DNA of 64,000 nucleotides, taken from NCBI RefSeq assembly GCF_000311985.1, contig NZ_HE978585.1, forward strand, positions 788,938 to 852,937, in the 5' to 3' direction. The stretch's first letter is position 1; each line of letters begins with the position of its first letter. The translations under genes were made by a program, and so were the position numbers. Positions 23,712-33,611 of the stretch are shown here, piece after piece. The notes under the pieces are model-generated. The model did not search any database, was not told the origin of the DNA, and was given only the letters and a program-made list of their open reading frames with translations. This DNA comes from Kallipyga massiliensis ph2 (GTDB lineage: Bacteria; Bacillota; Clostridia; Tissierellales; Peptoniphilaceae).

Positions 23712-25055
23712 ATGAATCCTGACCAAGCAAACAAGCCTGACCAAAGCCTCAGCAGGGAGCTTCTGGACTTTATCCGGAAGTCATCCTCCATGTTCCATGC
23801 CGTAGATACCATCCAGACCGCCTTCAAGGAGGCCGGCTTCCAGGAAGTCAAGGAAGGTGAAGAGTGGAAACTTGAATTGGGGAAGACCTATTACTTGAAC
23901 CGCAACGGTTCTTCCGTCCTTGCCTTCCGCCTGCCGGAAGTCATGGACGTCCCCCACTTCCAAATCGCTGCTTCCCACACAGATTCGCCCACCTTCAAAC
24001 TGAAATCCAAGCCCATCCTGGAAGGCCCGGACGGCTACCTTCGTTTGGATGTGGAAGGCTACGGCGGCATGATCGATTCCACCTGGTTTGACCGCCCCCT
24101 GACCCTGGCCGGACGTTGCCTGGTGGAGACTCAAGAGGGGGTGGAGAGTCGACTTGTCTATATTGACAAGGACCTCCTGGTCATCCCCAACGCCCCCATC
24201 CACTTCAACCGCCAGGTGAACAAAGGCTATGAATTCAACCACCAGCGGGACCTCATCCCCGTCTTTTCTGCCGGTGCCTGCAAGGCTGAGGACTTTTATG
24301 CCATGCTGGGCCAAAGCCTGGGCGTAACGCCGGACAAGATCCTGGCCACCGACCTCTTCCTGGTCAACCGGGCCCAACCCGCTCTCCTGGGCTGGAAAGA
24401 GGAGATGGTGGGCTCGCCCAAACTGGATAACCTCCAATGTGCCTTCGCTTCAATGAAGGCTTTTATCGGGGCTAAGAATTCCGGGGCCATCAACGTCTAT
24501 GCTTCCTTTGATAATGAGGAGGTGGGTTCCTTGACGAAGCAGGGGGCCATGTCCACCTTCCTGAAAGACAGCCTTCGCCGGATCATCTTGGCTCTGGGTC
24601 TGGGGGAGGCCGACTACCAGATGGCCCTGGCCAAGTCCTTCCTGGTTTCCTGTGACAACGCCCACGCACTCCATCCCAACAGGGCGGACCTCTATGATCC
24701 CATCAACCGGGTCTATATGAATAAGGGCATCGTCATCAAGGAAAATGCCGCCCAATCCTACACCACCGACGCCTTCTCCCAGGCCGTTTTCAAGAAGATC
24801 TGCCAGCAGGCCGGCGTCCCGGTCCAAAACTTCGCCAACCGGTCCGACCTACCCGGCGGGGGAACCCTGGGCAACATCTCCAATGTCCAAGTTTCCCTCC
24901 ACAGCGTGGATATCGGTCTTGCCCAGCTGGCCATGCACTCCGCTTACGAAACCGGCGGCATCAAGGACACCGCCTACATGATCCGGGCCTTGGAGGAGTT
25001 CTACTCCACCGTGATCCGGATCCAAGGCGCCCAATCCGCAAGCTTCGATCGCTAG
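23712..25055 (+). CDS. apeB: M18-family aminopeptidase
   Basis: A 447-residue cytosolic metallopeptidase (aspartyl-aminopeptidase type) that trims N-terminal residues from peptides. The dinuclear metal ligands are visible: His in ASHTDSP (about 93), Asp in SPKLDNL (about 237), the Glu pair in DNEEVGS (about 271), Asp in SCDNAHAL (about 318) and His in AMHSAYE near the end (about 413). It is full-length for the family. The start follows AAAGGAG. A strong terminator lies downstream. Confidence 0.94.
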   Translation: MNPDQANKPDQSLSRELLDFIRKSSSMFHAVDTIQTAFKEAGFQEVKEGEEWKLELGKTYYLNRNGSSVLAFRLPEVMDVPHFQIAASHTDSPTFKLKSKPILEGPDGYLRLDVEGYGGMIDSTWFDRPLTLAGRCLVETQEGVESRLVYIDKDLLVIPNAPIHFNRQVNKGYEFNHQRDLIPVFSAGACKAEDFYAMLGQSLGVTPDKILATDLFLVNRAQPALLGWKEEMVGSPKLDNLQCAFASMKAFIGAKNSGAINVYASFDNEEVGSLTKQGAMSTFLKDSLRRIILALGLGEADYQMALAKSFLVSCDNAHALHPNRADLYDPINRVYMNKGIVIKENAAQSYTTDAFSQAVFKKICQQAGVPVQNFANRSDLPGGGTLGNISNVQVSLHSVDIGLAQLAMHSAYETGGIKDTAYMIRALEEFYSTVIRIQGAQSASFDR

Positions 25056-25070
25056 ATCAAGACAAAGAAA

Positions 25071-25107
25071 AACCGCTTGGAAGCTATACTTCCAAGCGGT
25101 TTTTTTG
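25071..25107 (+). terminator. terminator after the M18 aminopeptidase
   Basis: AACCGCTTGGAAG-CTATA-CTTCCAAGCGGTT followed by T5. Confidence 0.95.
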
Positions 25108-25108
25108 A

Positions 25109-25181
25109 TCCACCCTCACGGACTCGAACCGTGGACACCCTGATTAAGAGTCAGGTGCTCTACCAACTGAGCTAAGGGTGG
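25109..25181 (-). tRNA. tRNA-Lys (CTT)
   Basis: On the minus strand a full cloverleaf is seen: acceptor CCACCCT/AGGGTGG and anticodon loop CTCTTAA with anticodon CTT. No CCA is encoded. It lies 10 bases downstream of tRNA-Thr. Confidence 0.95.
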
Positions 25182-25191
25182 GCAGAAAAAA

Positions 25192-25264
25192 AGCTGTCTG
25201 CCGGGATTGAACCGGCGACCTCAGCCTTACCATGGCTGCGCTCTACCTGCTGAGCTAAGACAGC
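25192..25264 (-). tRNA. tRNA-Thr (GGT)
   Basis: On the minus strand: acceptor GCTGTCT/AGACAGC, anticodon stem CAGCC/GGCTG and loop ATGGTAA with anticodon GGT. The T-arm GCCGG-TTCAATC-CCGGC is intact. No CCA is encoded. Confidence 0.95.
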
Positions 25265-25304
25265 ATGCACGCCTCATGAAGACCTTTCCTAAAGGAGGTG
25301 TTCA

Positions 25305-25394
25305 GTGAGTAACAAAATCATTATAGGGAAGAAAGCGACTAACGTCAAGCAAATTTTCAAAAAACTTGTCCTTTCTTTTTCCTTCCTGCGATGA
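25305..25394 (+). CDS. candidate 29-residue peptide before the V-ATPase operon
   Basis: A GTG at 25305 is preceded by a near-perfect ribosome site, AAAGGAGGTG (25291-25300). The frame runs MSNKIIIGKKATNVKQIFKK and ends KLVLSFSFLR at TGA 25394. The product would be short, basic and hydrophobic. Apart from the strong site nothing supports it, and no promoter is obvious. The rest of the 25265-25555 gap holds a TATAAT at 25468-25473 and the direct repeat CCTGCATA (25483 and 25494), possibly promoter elements of the V-ATPase operon. Confidence 0.3.
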   Translation: MSNKIIIGKKATNVKQIFKKLVLSFSFLR

Positions 25395-25555
25395 GGCTGC
25401 ATGTGACCGGGTTTTGGAGCATGGTCTTTTTTTGGAAGACTGTATTCTCGCCTTTTTTTCCTTTTGATATAATAGAATGGTGCCTGCATATCACCTGCAT
25501 AATCGAAGGTTTAGTGTTAGAATAATAACGATACTATGTAGAAAGGGGGAAGCCT

Positions 25556-25879
25556 ATGGCAAAAGAAGCGATTCAAGAAGTTCTTCAGGCTGAGGACCGG
25601 GCAAAGGAGATCATCAACCAGGCCCGGGAAACCGCCCGAAAGATAGGAGGAGACTTGGCTGAGGAAAATTTGGAAACAGAAAAAAGAATTCGCCAGGAAG
25701 CCAAGGACAAGGCCCAGGCCTTTTATGAGGCGGTTGAAAAAGAAGCCCGGAAGGAAGCGGAGCCGATGTTGGCCAAAGCCAGGGAAGAGGCGGAGGCTTG
25801 GAAAGGACTGCGAGACCAGGACCTGAAAAAGGCCGTCGACCGGATCAAAGAAGAGGTGGTGAATTATGGCAATCGTTGA
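25556..25879 (+). CDS. ntpF: V-type ATPase subunit G/H (peripheral stalk)
   Basis: A 107-residue, almost wholly helical charged protein (coiled coil), the partner of subunit E in the peripheral stalk. The sequence is rich in Glu, Lys and Ala with heptad spacing and has no membrane segment, as expected. It is the first gene of an operon in the same order as Enterococcus hirae ntpFIKECGABD. The start follows AAGGGGGAAG. Its stop overlaps the ntpI start by 14 bases. Confidence 0.85.
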   Translation: MAKEAIQEVLQAEDRAKEIINQARETARKIGGDLAEENLETEKRIRQEAKDKAQAFYEAVEKEARKEAEPMLAKAREEAEAWKGLRDQDLKKAVDRIKEEVVNYGNR

Positions 25880-27875
25880 TATGACGGAGTTCCGTCTCAC
25901 CTTGTTTGCCAAAGATCGAGACCGCCTTCTTGAACGGATCCAGGATTTTGACCAGGTACATATCCGGCCTCTGGATAAACAGACAGAGGAGGAGTGGGCG
26001 GGGCGGATTCGTTCCGCAGACACCGGAAAGTCGGTCACGGCGGTGAATGAGGCGATGGGCCGGGCCCAGGAGGCCCTGGACATCCTCTCCGCCTATGAGG
26101 TCAAAGAGAAGGGATTCAAGGAAAAACTCTCCAACCGCCTGCCCAGCTTATCTATGGAAGAAAGCAAGACCCTGGTGGAAGGGGAAGGGGCCCTTACGGC
26201 CATTGAAGAAACCCTCCGCCTCCAGGAGGCCATCCGCCATTCTCATGAGAGGATGGACCAACTGAGAGAGGAGCGAAAACAGCTGGATCGGTGGAAGGCA
26301 CTGGACCTTCCCTTGGGGGATTTGAAAAAGCCCAAGCGGGTCCAAGTCACCCTGGGTACCCTGCCTTCCCGGTGGATGGATGAGGCGAGGAAATTCCTGG
26401 CCTCCCACGCCCAAAGAACCTATATGGAATTTCTCTCCGCTGATGATAAAACCGCCTATGTCATGGTGATCAGCGACGGAAGCGATGCCGACCTGGACAG
26501 TTTTTTCCGGGATATCAACTTCACCCCCGTCCATTTTGAGGGGGAAGAGACCGTCCAGGCCATGATCCAAGAGAGGGAAGCCGGCTTGGCGGAAGAAAAG
26601 AAGAATATTGCCCAGGTGGAAGTGGAGCTGAAGAAGCTGGCTCGGGAAAAGAAAACCGCCATCCAGGCCTACTATGAGCTCCAGTCCTATAAAGAGGACC
26701 GGCTGGAGGCGGAAGGTAAGACTCTGGAAACGGAAAAAATCACCTTCCTGGAAGGCTTTGTCCCGACTGATCGGGCCAAGGAATTTGAGAACCTGGTTAC
26801 GGATGAACTCCCTGACGGGCGTTTTGAACTGGAGACTAGGGAAGCGGATCGGGACGACCCCGATGTCCCCATCCTCCTCCACAACAACGGATTGGTGGCC
26901 CCCTTCGAGAACCTGGTGGAAACCTATTCCATGCCCCTATATAAGGAAATGGACCCCACGGGCCTCCTGGCCCCATGGTATATGCTCTTTTTTGGCCTCA
27001 TGATGGGCGACGCGGGCTATGGTGCACTGATGCTCCTGGCCACCAGCTTTGCCCTCCATTATTTTGACTTCAAGCCAAGCACGGCCCGGTCCATCCGCTT
27101 TTTCCAGATCCTTTCCGTCCCAACGATCCTGGCAGGACTGGCTTTCGGCTCCATCTTCGGAGGCCTCATCCCCATGGATCCCCTGATCATCAACCCCCAG
27201 GTGGAAATCATGCCCATGATCATCTTCTCCGTCATCCTGGGCATTGCCTGTATCTTCATTGCCCTGGGTTTGGGCGCGGTCCAAAGCGTTCGGGAAGGGG
27301 ACCCGGCAGGGGCCATCTGGGACTACATCTCCTGGTACTTCCTCATCGGAGGCCTGATCGTCGGCGGCTTGTCCAAAGCCTTCCAGTGGAACTCCATGGT
27401 TAGTTCAGTGGCCTTTATCCTGGCCATCATTGGCGCCCTCCTGATTATTTTCTTATCCGCCCGAGATGAGAAGTCCGCAGGAGCCCGGATTGCCTGGGGG
27501 GCCTATAACCTCTATGGAGCGACCGGCTATATCGGCGACTTCGCCTCCTTTACCCGGGTGACCGCCCTCATGCTCTCCGGTGCCTACATCGGCTTCTCCT
27601 TCAACCTGATCGGCCGGATGATCATGGGTATTGTCGGTTCGGATGCTTCGGTTTGGGAAGCCCTGGGACAAGGTCAGGTGAACATCTTCATGTTCATCAT
27701 TGCCATGGTCCTCCTGGTCTTCCTCCACCTCTTTAACCTTTTTCTCAGTGCTCTTTCCGCATATGTTCACTCCATGCGGTTAATTTACGTTGAATATTTT
27801 GGCAAATTCTATCAGGGCGGGGGGAAACGCTTCAAGAAGCTCCGTCCCGAAGGCAAATACTTGGACATCAAATAG
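25866..27875 (+). CDS. ntpI: V-type ATPase subunit I (membrane stator/ion half-channel)
   Basis: A 669-residue protein. The cytoplasmic half (about 1-345) is soluble with long coiled coils and ends near PVLLHNNGLVAPFENLV-like sequence typical of subunit a/I. The membrane half holds about seven or eight helices, starting FFGLMMGDAGYGALMLL. The functionally essential Arg should lie in the late helices, in the region of YSAYVHSMRLIYVEYFGKFYQGGG. It forms the ion half-channels against the K ring. Confidence 0.95.
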   Translation: MAIVDMTEFRLTLFAKDRDRLLERIQDFDQVHIRPLDKQTEEEWAGRIRSADTGKSVTAVNEAMGRAQEALDILSAYEVKEKGFKEKLSNRLPSLSMEESKTLVEGEGALTAIEETLRLQEAIRHSHERMDQLREERKQLDRWKALDLPLGDLKKPKRVQVTLGTLPSRWMDEARKFLASHAQRTYMEFLSADDKTAYVMVISDGSDADLDSFFRDINFTPVHFEGEETVQAMIQEREAGLAEEKKNIAQVEVELKKLAREKKTAIQAYYELQSYKEDRLEAEGKTLETEKITFLEGFVPTDRAKEFENLVTDELPDGRFELETREADRDDPDVPILLHNNGLVAPFENLVETYSMPLYKEMDPTGLLAPWYMLFFGLMMGDAGYGALMLLATSFALHYFDFKPSTARSIRFFQILSVPTILAGLAFGSIFGGLIPMDPLIINPQVEIMPMIIFSVILGIACIFIALGLGAVQSVREGDPAGAIWDYISWYFLIGGLIVGGLSKAFQWNSMVSSVAFILAIIGALLIIFLSARDEKSAGARIAWGAYNLYGATGYIGDFASFTRVTALMLSGAYIGFSFNLIGRMIMGIVGSDASVWEALGQGQVNIFMFIIAMVLLVFLHLFNLFLSALSAYVHSMRLIYVEYFGKFYQGGGKRFKKLRPEGKYLDIK

Positions 27876-27903
27876 GAGTGTCCATAAAGAAAGGAAAACA
27901 AAC

Positions 27904-28374
27904 ATGGTAGATTTCTTTGTACAAAACGGTGGAATTCTTTTCGCAGTCTTAGGGGCCATCCTGGCCGCCGCTCTTTCCGGAGTCGGTTCGGCTCGGGGCG
28001 TTGGCCATGTGGGTCAGGGCGCTGCCGCCATCGTCATCGACGATCCGGCCAAATTCGGACAGTCCCTCATCCTCCAGCTCCTCCCGGGAACCCAGGGTCT
28101 TTATGGAATGATTATTGCCATTATTGTTATGGTCACCAAGTTTGACATGGCCCTTCCCCTCCAGGAAGGTGTCCGGGTCTTCCTCTCCTGCCTCCCCATC
28201 GCCATCGTCGGCTATGCTTCTGCCATTCACCAGGGCAACGTCGCCTATGCCGGCTTGGAGATTTTAGCTAAGAATGAAAGCCAATCCATGAAGGGCGTCA
28301 TCTACGCGGTCATGGTTGAGACCTACGCCATCTTGGCCTTCATCATTTCTTTGATCTTCATTTTCGCCGCTTAG
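27904..28374 (+). CDS. ntpK: V-type ATPase proteolipid subunit K (Na+-type)
   Basis: A 156-residue, four-helix rotor protein (two hairpins). All five Na+ ligands defined in Enterococcus hirae NtpK appear to be kept: Leu, Thr and Gln in QLLPGTQGLYG, Gln in AIHQGNVAYAG and the essential Glu in VMVETYAI. This points to a sodium-translocating enzyme. I start it at ATG 27904 (MVDFFVQNGG); an in-frame upstream ATG at 27790 lies inside ntpI. The ribosome site AAAGGA is modest. Confidence 0.95.
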   Translation: MVDFFVQNGGILFAVLGAILAAALSGVGSARGVGHVGQGAAAIVIDDPAKFGQSLILQLLPGTQGLYGMIIAIIVMVTKFDMALPLQEGVRVFLSCLPIAIVGYASAIHQGNVAYAGLEILAKNESQSMKGVIYAVMVETYAILAFIISLIFIFAA

Positions 28375-28451
28375 TCCTCTATTGAGGCAGATGCTCAAAG
28401 ACAGGGACCGAAACCGATCGGGTTTCCGACCAAGTCTTCAAAGGAGGATTT

Positions 28452-28997
28452 ATGTCAAATTTAAAGAATATCGTCAATAGCATCATCGAGGATGCCAACC
28501 AGGAGGCCAACCGGATCATCGAAGATGCCCGGACCAAGGCCCAGGCGGAAAAACAGGAATGCATGGACCGACTGACCCGGGAAAACCAGGCCTTTGATGC
28601 CCGCAAGCCCGTTTTGGAAGCCCAGATCCGGGACCGGGTTCAAACCGGCGCCGAAAGAGAGGCCAGGAACCTGGTCCTCACCGCCAAGCAGGAGGCCGTC
28701 GACCGTGCCTTTAACCTGGCCAAGGAAGAATTGACCAAGATGGGCGGGGTTCAATACAAGAAGGTTTTGGATCGCTTTCTGAAGAAGGTAACCAAGAGTC
28801 CGGACCTGGTTGTTGAGATTCCTAAAAACAGGAACTACGAATCCAGTGAATTTACTGTCATTAAAGTGGATGACCTCCGGTCCGGTTTCCGGATCAACCG
28901 TGGGGGAATCCGGGAGAATTTTGACTTTGATCAAGTGGTTGATGGCCTGCGATCCAGCCTGGATACCGAAGTGGTTCAGCTGATTGCAGAAAGGTAG
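28452..28997 (+). CDS. ntpE: V-type ATPase subunit E (peripheral stalk)
   Basis: A 181-residue protein. The N-terminal 85 residues form a long amphipathic helix (IIEDANQEANRIIEDARTKA) that pairs with subunit G/H. The C-terminal alpha/beta head ends near SLDTEVVQLIAER. Length and position fit NtpE. The ATG follows AAAGGAGG. It is followed 7 bases later by ntpC. Confidence 0.9.
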   Translation: MSNLKNIVNSIIEDANQEANRIIEDARTKAQAEKQECMDRLTRENQAFDARKPVLEAQIRDRVQTGAEREARNLVLTAKQEAVDRAFNLAKEELTKMGGVQYKKVLDRFLKKVTKSPDLVVEIPKNRNYESSEFTVIKVDDLRSGFRINRGGIRENFDFDQVVDGLRSSLDTEVVQLIAER

Positions 28998-29004
28998 GTG
29001 GCCC

Positions 29005-30021
29005 ATGGCACAGTCGTATTCCTTTGCTTCCATGCGGGTTCGCATGTATGAGCGGGACTTGATTGCGGATGGCCAGTGGAAACGCCTCCTTGCCAGCCAG
29101 GACCTGGACCAGGCCGTTCAGATCCTAAAGGAAACCCGCTACGGGGACCTTTTTGAGGGCCTGGACCATGCCGAAGACTTCGACCGGGTCCTTCGGGAAG
29201 AAGTTGCTAAACAAGCTAAGATGGTGGAAGACCTGGTGGAGGAGGATGACCTTGCGGCCTTTCTCTTCCTGAAATATGACATCCACAACCTCAAGGTCCT
29301 CATCAAAGAAGCCGGCCGGGAGGATGATCGGGAAGAGGGGGAAGACACTCTTTCTTCTCTCGCCTACCCCTTTGGTCACCTCTTCCTACCCGCTGTTAAA
29401 GAATGGATCCGGGAGCCCAACCGCAATCCCAAGCAGACCGACCTTCAAAAGGCAACGGCTGAGGGCTTGGAAGTATGGACAGAAAGCCAGGATGCGCAAG
29501 CCCTGGACCTGGTCCTGGACCGCTGGTATTTCCGAAGCCTCCACCATCTTTCGGAGACCCTGCCCGGCCAATTTTTCCGGGAAAGCATCCAAAAGATGGC
29601 CGATGGGACCAACATCCTTTCCTTTTTCCGGGCCAAGCGCCAGGGGCTTGCCAAAGACTTCCTGGCCAGGGTTTTGGTGGAGGGAGGGAAGATCCCCTAT
29701 GAGGACTTCTTTAAGCTTTATGGATGGGACCAGGCCAATTACGGCCTTTTCTTCCAAAAGGCCAACTTGGGCCGGGACTTTGAAGAGGCCCTGAACCAAT
29801 ACCTGGAAAGCGGGGCCATCGCCGGCTTAGAAAGGGCAAAGGACCAGATCCAGCGTCAATCCGCTCTGGAAGCCTCCCGCTATCCGGAGGGACCTGAAGT
29901 TATTTATGGCTATATGAACAAGGTGGAAACCGAGGCCCAAAACCTCCGAATTCTTCTCAACGGAAAGCGGCTTTCTCTCCCTGAAGAAGAGATCAAGGAA
30001 AGGATGAGGACGAATGCATAA
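29005..30021 (+). CDS. ntpC: V-type ATPase subunit C (d-type, central stalk socket)
   Basis: A 338-residue, largely helical V-ATPase C/d protein that couples the central stalk to the K ring. It begins [19 protein letters not shown] and has [16 protein letters not shown], a family hallmark, near residue 90. I chose ATG 29005, preceded by GGTAGGTGG, over an in-frame ATG at 28984 inside ntpE. Its end overlaps the ntpG start by 8 bases. Confidence 0.92.
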   Translation: MAQSYSFASMRVRMYERDLIADGQWKRLLASQDLDQAVQILKETRYGDLFEGLDHAEDFDRVLREEVAKQAKMVEDLVEEDDLAAFLFLKYDIHNLKVLIKEAGREDDREEGEDTLSSLAYPFGHLFLPAVKEWIREPNRNPKQTDLQKATAEGLEVWTESQDAQALDLVLDRWYFRSLHHLSETLPGQFFRESIQKMADGTNILSFFRAKRQGLAKDFLARVLVEGGKIPYEDFFKLYGWDQANYGLFFQKANLGRDFEEALNQYLESGAIAGLERAKDQIQRQSALEASRYPEGPEVIYGYMNKVETEAQNLRILLNGKRLSLPEEEIKERMRTNA

Positions 30022-30322
30022 GGTAGCTGTCATCGGTGATCGCGGTTCGGTTCTCGCCTTCCGGGCCATCGGTGTGGACGTTTACACACCGGTGGGCGAC
30101 GATGAAATCCGGCGGACGGTGGACCGTTTGGCCAAGCAGGACTATGGGGTCATCTATATGACCGAAGCCTATGCGGCCCGGATCCCCGAAACCATCGACC
30201 AATACAAGACACGGCCCATACCGGCCATTGTTTTTATTCCTAGTGCCCAAGGGTCCTTGGGTATCGGCATGCAGACCATCTCCGACAATGTGGAGAAGGC
30301 GGTCGGCATGGACATTTTTTAG
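30014..30322 (+). CDS. ntpG: V-type ATPase subunit F (central stalk)
   Basis: A 102-residue Rossmann-like protein. [20 protein letters not shown] and [11 protein letters not shown] are typical of subunit F, which binds subunit D in the rotor shaft. The name ntpG follows Enterococcus usage. It is coupled to ntpC by overlap. Confidence 0.92.
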   Translation: MHKVAVIGDRGSVLAFRAIGVDVYTPVGDDEIRRTVDRLAKQDYGVIYMTEAYAARIPETIDQYKTRPIPAIVFIPSAQGSLGIGMQTISDNVEKAVGMDIF

Positions 30323-30337
30323 AAGGGAGGAGACCCC

Positions 30338-32110
30338 TTGAAAAAAGGAACAATCACAAAAGTTTCCGGCCCCCTCGTGGAAGCGAAGGGGATGGAAGAA
30401 GCAAATATACAAGACGTTGTGGAGGTGGCCAACCTGGGGCTGATCGGCGAAATTATTGAAATGAATAAAGATGTCGCCTCCATCCAGGTTTATGAGGAGA
30501 CTACCGGCGTCAGCCCCGGCGAGCCCGTTGTCTCGACCGGAAGCCCCCTTTCCGTCGAATTGGGCCCCGGCCTCATCGGACAGATCTATGATGGGATTCA
30601 GAGGCCTCTGGATGACCTGGCTGAAGGCGGGGATTTCCTGGAACGCGGTGTGTCCGCGGATGCCATCGACCACCAGAAAAAATGGGATTTCCAGGCCCGG
30701 CTTGACGTCGGCGCTGAGGTTATCGGAGGAGATATCATCGGTGTCGTCCAGGAAACGGAAGTGATCGAGCACCGGATCATGGTCCCACCCCTTCTGTCCG
30801 GAAAGATTACCAAGATCCAATCCGGCTCCTTCACCGTCCTGGATACGGTGGCCCAGCTGGAAGACAGCCAGGGCAAGGTCCACGACCTGAAGATGAGCCA
30901 GCGTTGGCCGGTCCGAACTCCGCGCCCTGTGGATAAGAAGATGGACCCTGTCCGTCCCCTGGTGACCGGTCAGCGGATCATCGACACCTTCTTCCCCGTC
31001 GCCAAGGGGGGGACGGCAGCCATCCCCGGACCCTTCGGATCCGGCAAGACCGTCATCCAGCACCAGCTGGCCAAGTGGGCGGATGCGGAAGTCATCATCT
31101 ATGTCGGCTGCGGGGAGCGCGGCAACGAGATGACCGAGGTTCTGAACGAATTCCCCGAGATCATCGACCCCAACACCGGGAAATCCCTGATGCAGAAGGT
31201 GGTCTTGATCGCCAACACCTCCAATATGCCGGTGGCGGCTCGTGAAGCCTCCATCTACACCGGGATCACACTAGCGGAATACTACCGGGATATGGGCTAC
31301 TCTGTCGCCATGATGGCGGACTCCACCTCCCGTTGGGCCGAGGCCCTTCGTGAGATGTCCGGCCGTCTGGAAGAGATGCCCGGTGATGAAGGCTACCCGG
31401 CCTACCTGGCCTCCCGTATCGCTTCATTCTACGAACGCTGCGGCATCGTAAACTGCCTGGGCTCCGACGACCGAAAAGGGTCGTTGACCGCAATCGGAGC
31501 CGTATCCCCTCCGGGAGGCGATATGTCCGAGCCGGTCACCCAGTCCACCCTCCGGATCACCAAGGTCTATTGGGGCTTGGACTACGACCTCTCCTATGCC
31601 CGTCATTTCCCGGCCATCAACTGGCTCAAGTCCTACTCCCTTTACCAGGAGAGCATGGACGACTACTTCAACCACAACGTTGCTGAGGACTTCTCCCGCT
31701 TACGGATCCAGGCCATGGCCCTTTTGACGGAAGAAAATGCCCTGAATGAAATTGTCCGCCTGGTCGGGATTGATTCCCTTTCCGCCCAAGACCAGCTCAA
31801 GCTCTTTACCGCCAAGTCCCTGCGAGAGGACTTCCTCCAGCAGAATGCCTTCGACGACATTGACACCTATTGCTCGGCGGAAAAGCAGTACTACATGCTC
31901 AAGACCATCCTCTACTTCCATGACCTGGCCAATGAGGCCCTGGACCATGGGGTCTATCTCAAGGAAATTGAGAAGATGGACATCCGTCCCCGGATCACCC
32001 GGATGCGCTACATTTCGGAGGATGACTTGGACCAGGTAAAGAACCTGTCCAAGGAAATGAAGGAAGAATTCGCTGCCCTCATCGCAGCAAGGGAGGTCCA
32101 GGATGCCTAG
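30338..32110 (+). CDS. ntpA: V-type ATPase catalytic subunit A
   Basis: A 590-residue catalytic subunit. The P-loop GPFGSGKT is near residues 231-238, preceded by the non-homologous bulge domain unique to A subunits (about 110-190). The catalytic Glu should be in [35 protein letters not shown] is highly conserved in the family. It starts with TTG at 30338, preceded by AAGGGAGGAG; no better start exists. It overlaps ntpB by 8 bases. Confidence 0.96.
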   Translation: MKKGTITKVSGPLVEAKGMEEANIQDVVEVANLGLIGEIIEMNKDVASIQVYEETTGVSPGEPVVSTGSPLSVELGPGLIGQIYDGIQRPLDDLAEGGDFLERGVSADAIDHQKKWDFQARLDVGAEVIGGDIIGVVQETEVIEHRIMVPPLLSGKITKIQSGSFTVLDTVAQLEDSQGKVHDLKMSQRWPVRTPRPVDKKMDPVRPLVTGQRIIDTFFPVAKGGTAAIPGPFGSGKTVIQHQLAKWADAEVIIYVGCGERGNEMTEVLNEFPEIIDPNTGKSLMQKVVLIANTSNMPVAAREASIYTGITLAEYYRDMGYSVAMMADSTSRWAEALREMSGRLEEMPGDEGYPAYLASRIASFYERCGIVNCLGSDDRKGSLTAIGAVSPPGGDMSEPVTQSTLRITKVYWGLDYDLSYARHFPAINWLKSYSLYQESMDDYFNHNVAEDFSRLRIQAMALLTEENALNEIVRLVGIDSLSAQDQLKLFTAKSLREDFLQQNAFDDIDTYCSAEKQYYMLKTILYFHDLANEALDHGVYLKEIEKMDIRPRITRMRYISEDDLDQVKNLSKEMKEEFAALIAAREVQDA

Positions 32111-33611
32111 AGAATACCAAACCATTCAGGAAATCTCGGGACCCATTATGCTGGTCACGGGGATTGAAAATGCACACTATGAAGAGATGGTCGAGGTCCA
32201 GCTCCAGGATGGGACCCGACGCCGGGGCAAGGTTCTGGAGGTTTCTCAGGAATCCGTCCTGGTCCAGCTCTTTGAAGGATCCGCCGGAATCAACATGAAG
32301 GGGACCTCCTGTCGCTTCCTGGGGAAGCCCCAGGAATTGGGCGTTTCCCCGGATATGGTGGGCCGAGTCTTCAACGGAATGGGCGAACCCATCGATGACG
32401 GCCCGGATATCCTTCCTGAAAAGCGGTTGGATATCAACGGGTCGGCTATCAACCCTTACTCCCGCCTTTATCCGGAAGAATTCATCCAGACCGGGATTTC
32501 CGCCATCGACGGCCTGAACACCCTGGTCCGCGGTCAGAAGCTCCCTATCTTTTCCGGGAACGGCTTGCCCCACAACAACCTGGCTGCCCAGATTGCCCGC
32601 CAGGCCACCGTCCGGGGGACAGATGAAAAGTTCGCCGTCGTTTTCGCCGCTATGGGGATCACCTTTGAAGAGGCCCAGTACTTCATCAAAGACTTCACCC
32701 GGACCGGGGCCATCAACCGGGCGGTCCTCTTTATCAACCTGGCCAACGACCCCACCATCGAGCGAATTTCCACGCCGAGAATCGCCCTGACGGCAGCGGA
32801 GTACCTGGCATTCACCCAGGGTATGCACGTCCTGGTCATCATGACGGATATGACCAACTATGCCGAAGCCCTGCGCGAGGTTTCCGCCGCTCGTAAGGAA
32901 GTCCCCGGCCGACGGGGCTATCCGGGCTACCTTTACACCGACCTCTCCCAGCTCTATGAGCGGGCCGGTCGGATCAAGGGGAGAGAGGGGTCCATCACCC
33001 AGATCCCCATCCTCTCCATGCCCGAGGACGATATCACCCACCCCATCCCGGACCTGACCGGCTATATCACCGAGGGCCAGATCATCCTGTCCCGGGAGAT
33101 TTATAACCGGGGAATCAACCCGCCCATCGACATCCTTCCTTCCCTGTCCCGTTTGAAGGACCAGGGGATTGGGGAAGGCAAGACCCGGGATGACCATGCC
33201 CAGACCATGAACCAGATCTACGCCGGCGTTGCCCGAGGCCGGAATGCCAAGGAACTCTCAACGATCCTGGGTGAATCCGCCTTGAGCGAGGCCGACCAGG
33301 CCTTTGCCCGCTTCTCCGATGCCTTTGATGACCGGTATGTCAACCAGGGCTTCCAGACCAACCGAACCATCGAAGAGACCCTGGACCTGGGTTGGGACCT
33401 TCTCAAAATCCTTCCCCGCGAAGAACTCAAGCGGATCAAGGATGCCACCCTGGAGAAGTACCTGGGCCCTGCCGAGGAGACCGGGGAGAAGGCAGAGAAA
33501 TCCGAGCTTGACCAGGTTAATGCGGACGTCCAGGCATCCCAGCTCCAGTCCAAGGCAGAGGAGCTTGCGGCTGTATCTGGTAAAGGAGATGGGAAAGCCG
33601 AGGTGAAATAA
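32103..33611 (+). CDS. ntpB: V-type ATPase regulatory subunit B
   Basis: A 502-residue non-catalytic nucleotide-site subunit. It lacks the P-loop ([17 protein letters not shown] in its place) and keeps the B-type sequence [16 protein letters not shown] and [12 protein letters not shown]. The tail (about 460-502) is charged and longer than usual. It overlaps ntpA, and its stop shares one base with the ntpD start. Confidence 0.95.
   Translation: MPREYQTIQEISGPIMLVTGIENAHYEEMVEVQLQDGTRRRGKVLEVSQESVLVQLFEGSAGINMKGTSCRFLGKPQELGVSPDMVGRVFNGMGEPIDDGPDILPEKRLDINGSAINPYSRLYPEEFIQTGISAIDGLNTLVRGQKLPIFSGNGLPHNNLAAQIARQATVRGTDEKFAVVFAAMGITFEEAQYFIKDFTRTGAINRAVLFINLANDPTIERISTPRIALTAAEYLAFTQGMHVLVIMTDMTNYAEALREVSAARKEVPGRRGYPGYLYTDLSQLYERAGRIKGREGSITQIPILSMPEDDITHPIPDLTGYITEGQIILSREIYNRGINPPIDILPSLSRLKDQGIGEGKTRDDHAQTMNQIYAGVARGRNAKELSTILGESALSEADQAFARFSDAFDDRYVNQGFQTNRTIEETLDLGWDLLKILPREELKRIKDATLEKYLGPAEETGEKAEKSELDQVNADVQASQLQSKAEELAAVSGKGDGKAEVK

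Noticed and set aside
25285-25300. 16S rRNA 3' end (CACCTCCTTT on the minus strand next to tRNAs)
   Set aside because: The surrounding bases do not match the conserved 16S 3' region; the match is just the complement of a ribosome-binding site.
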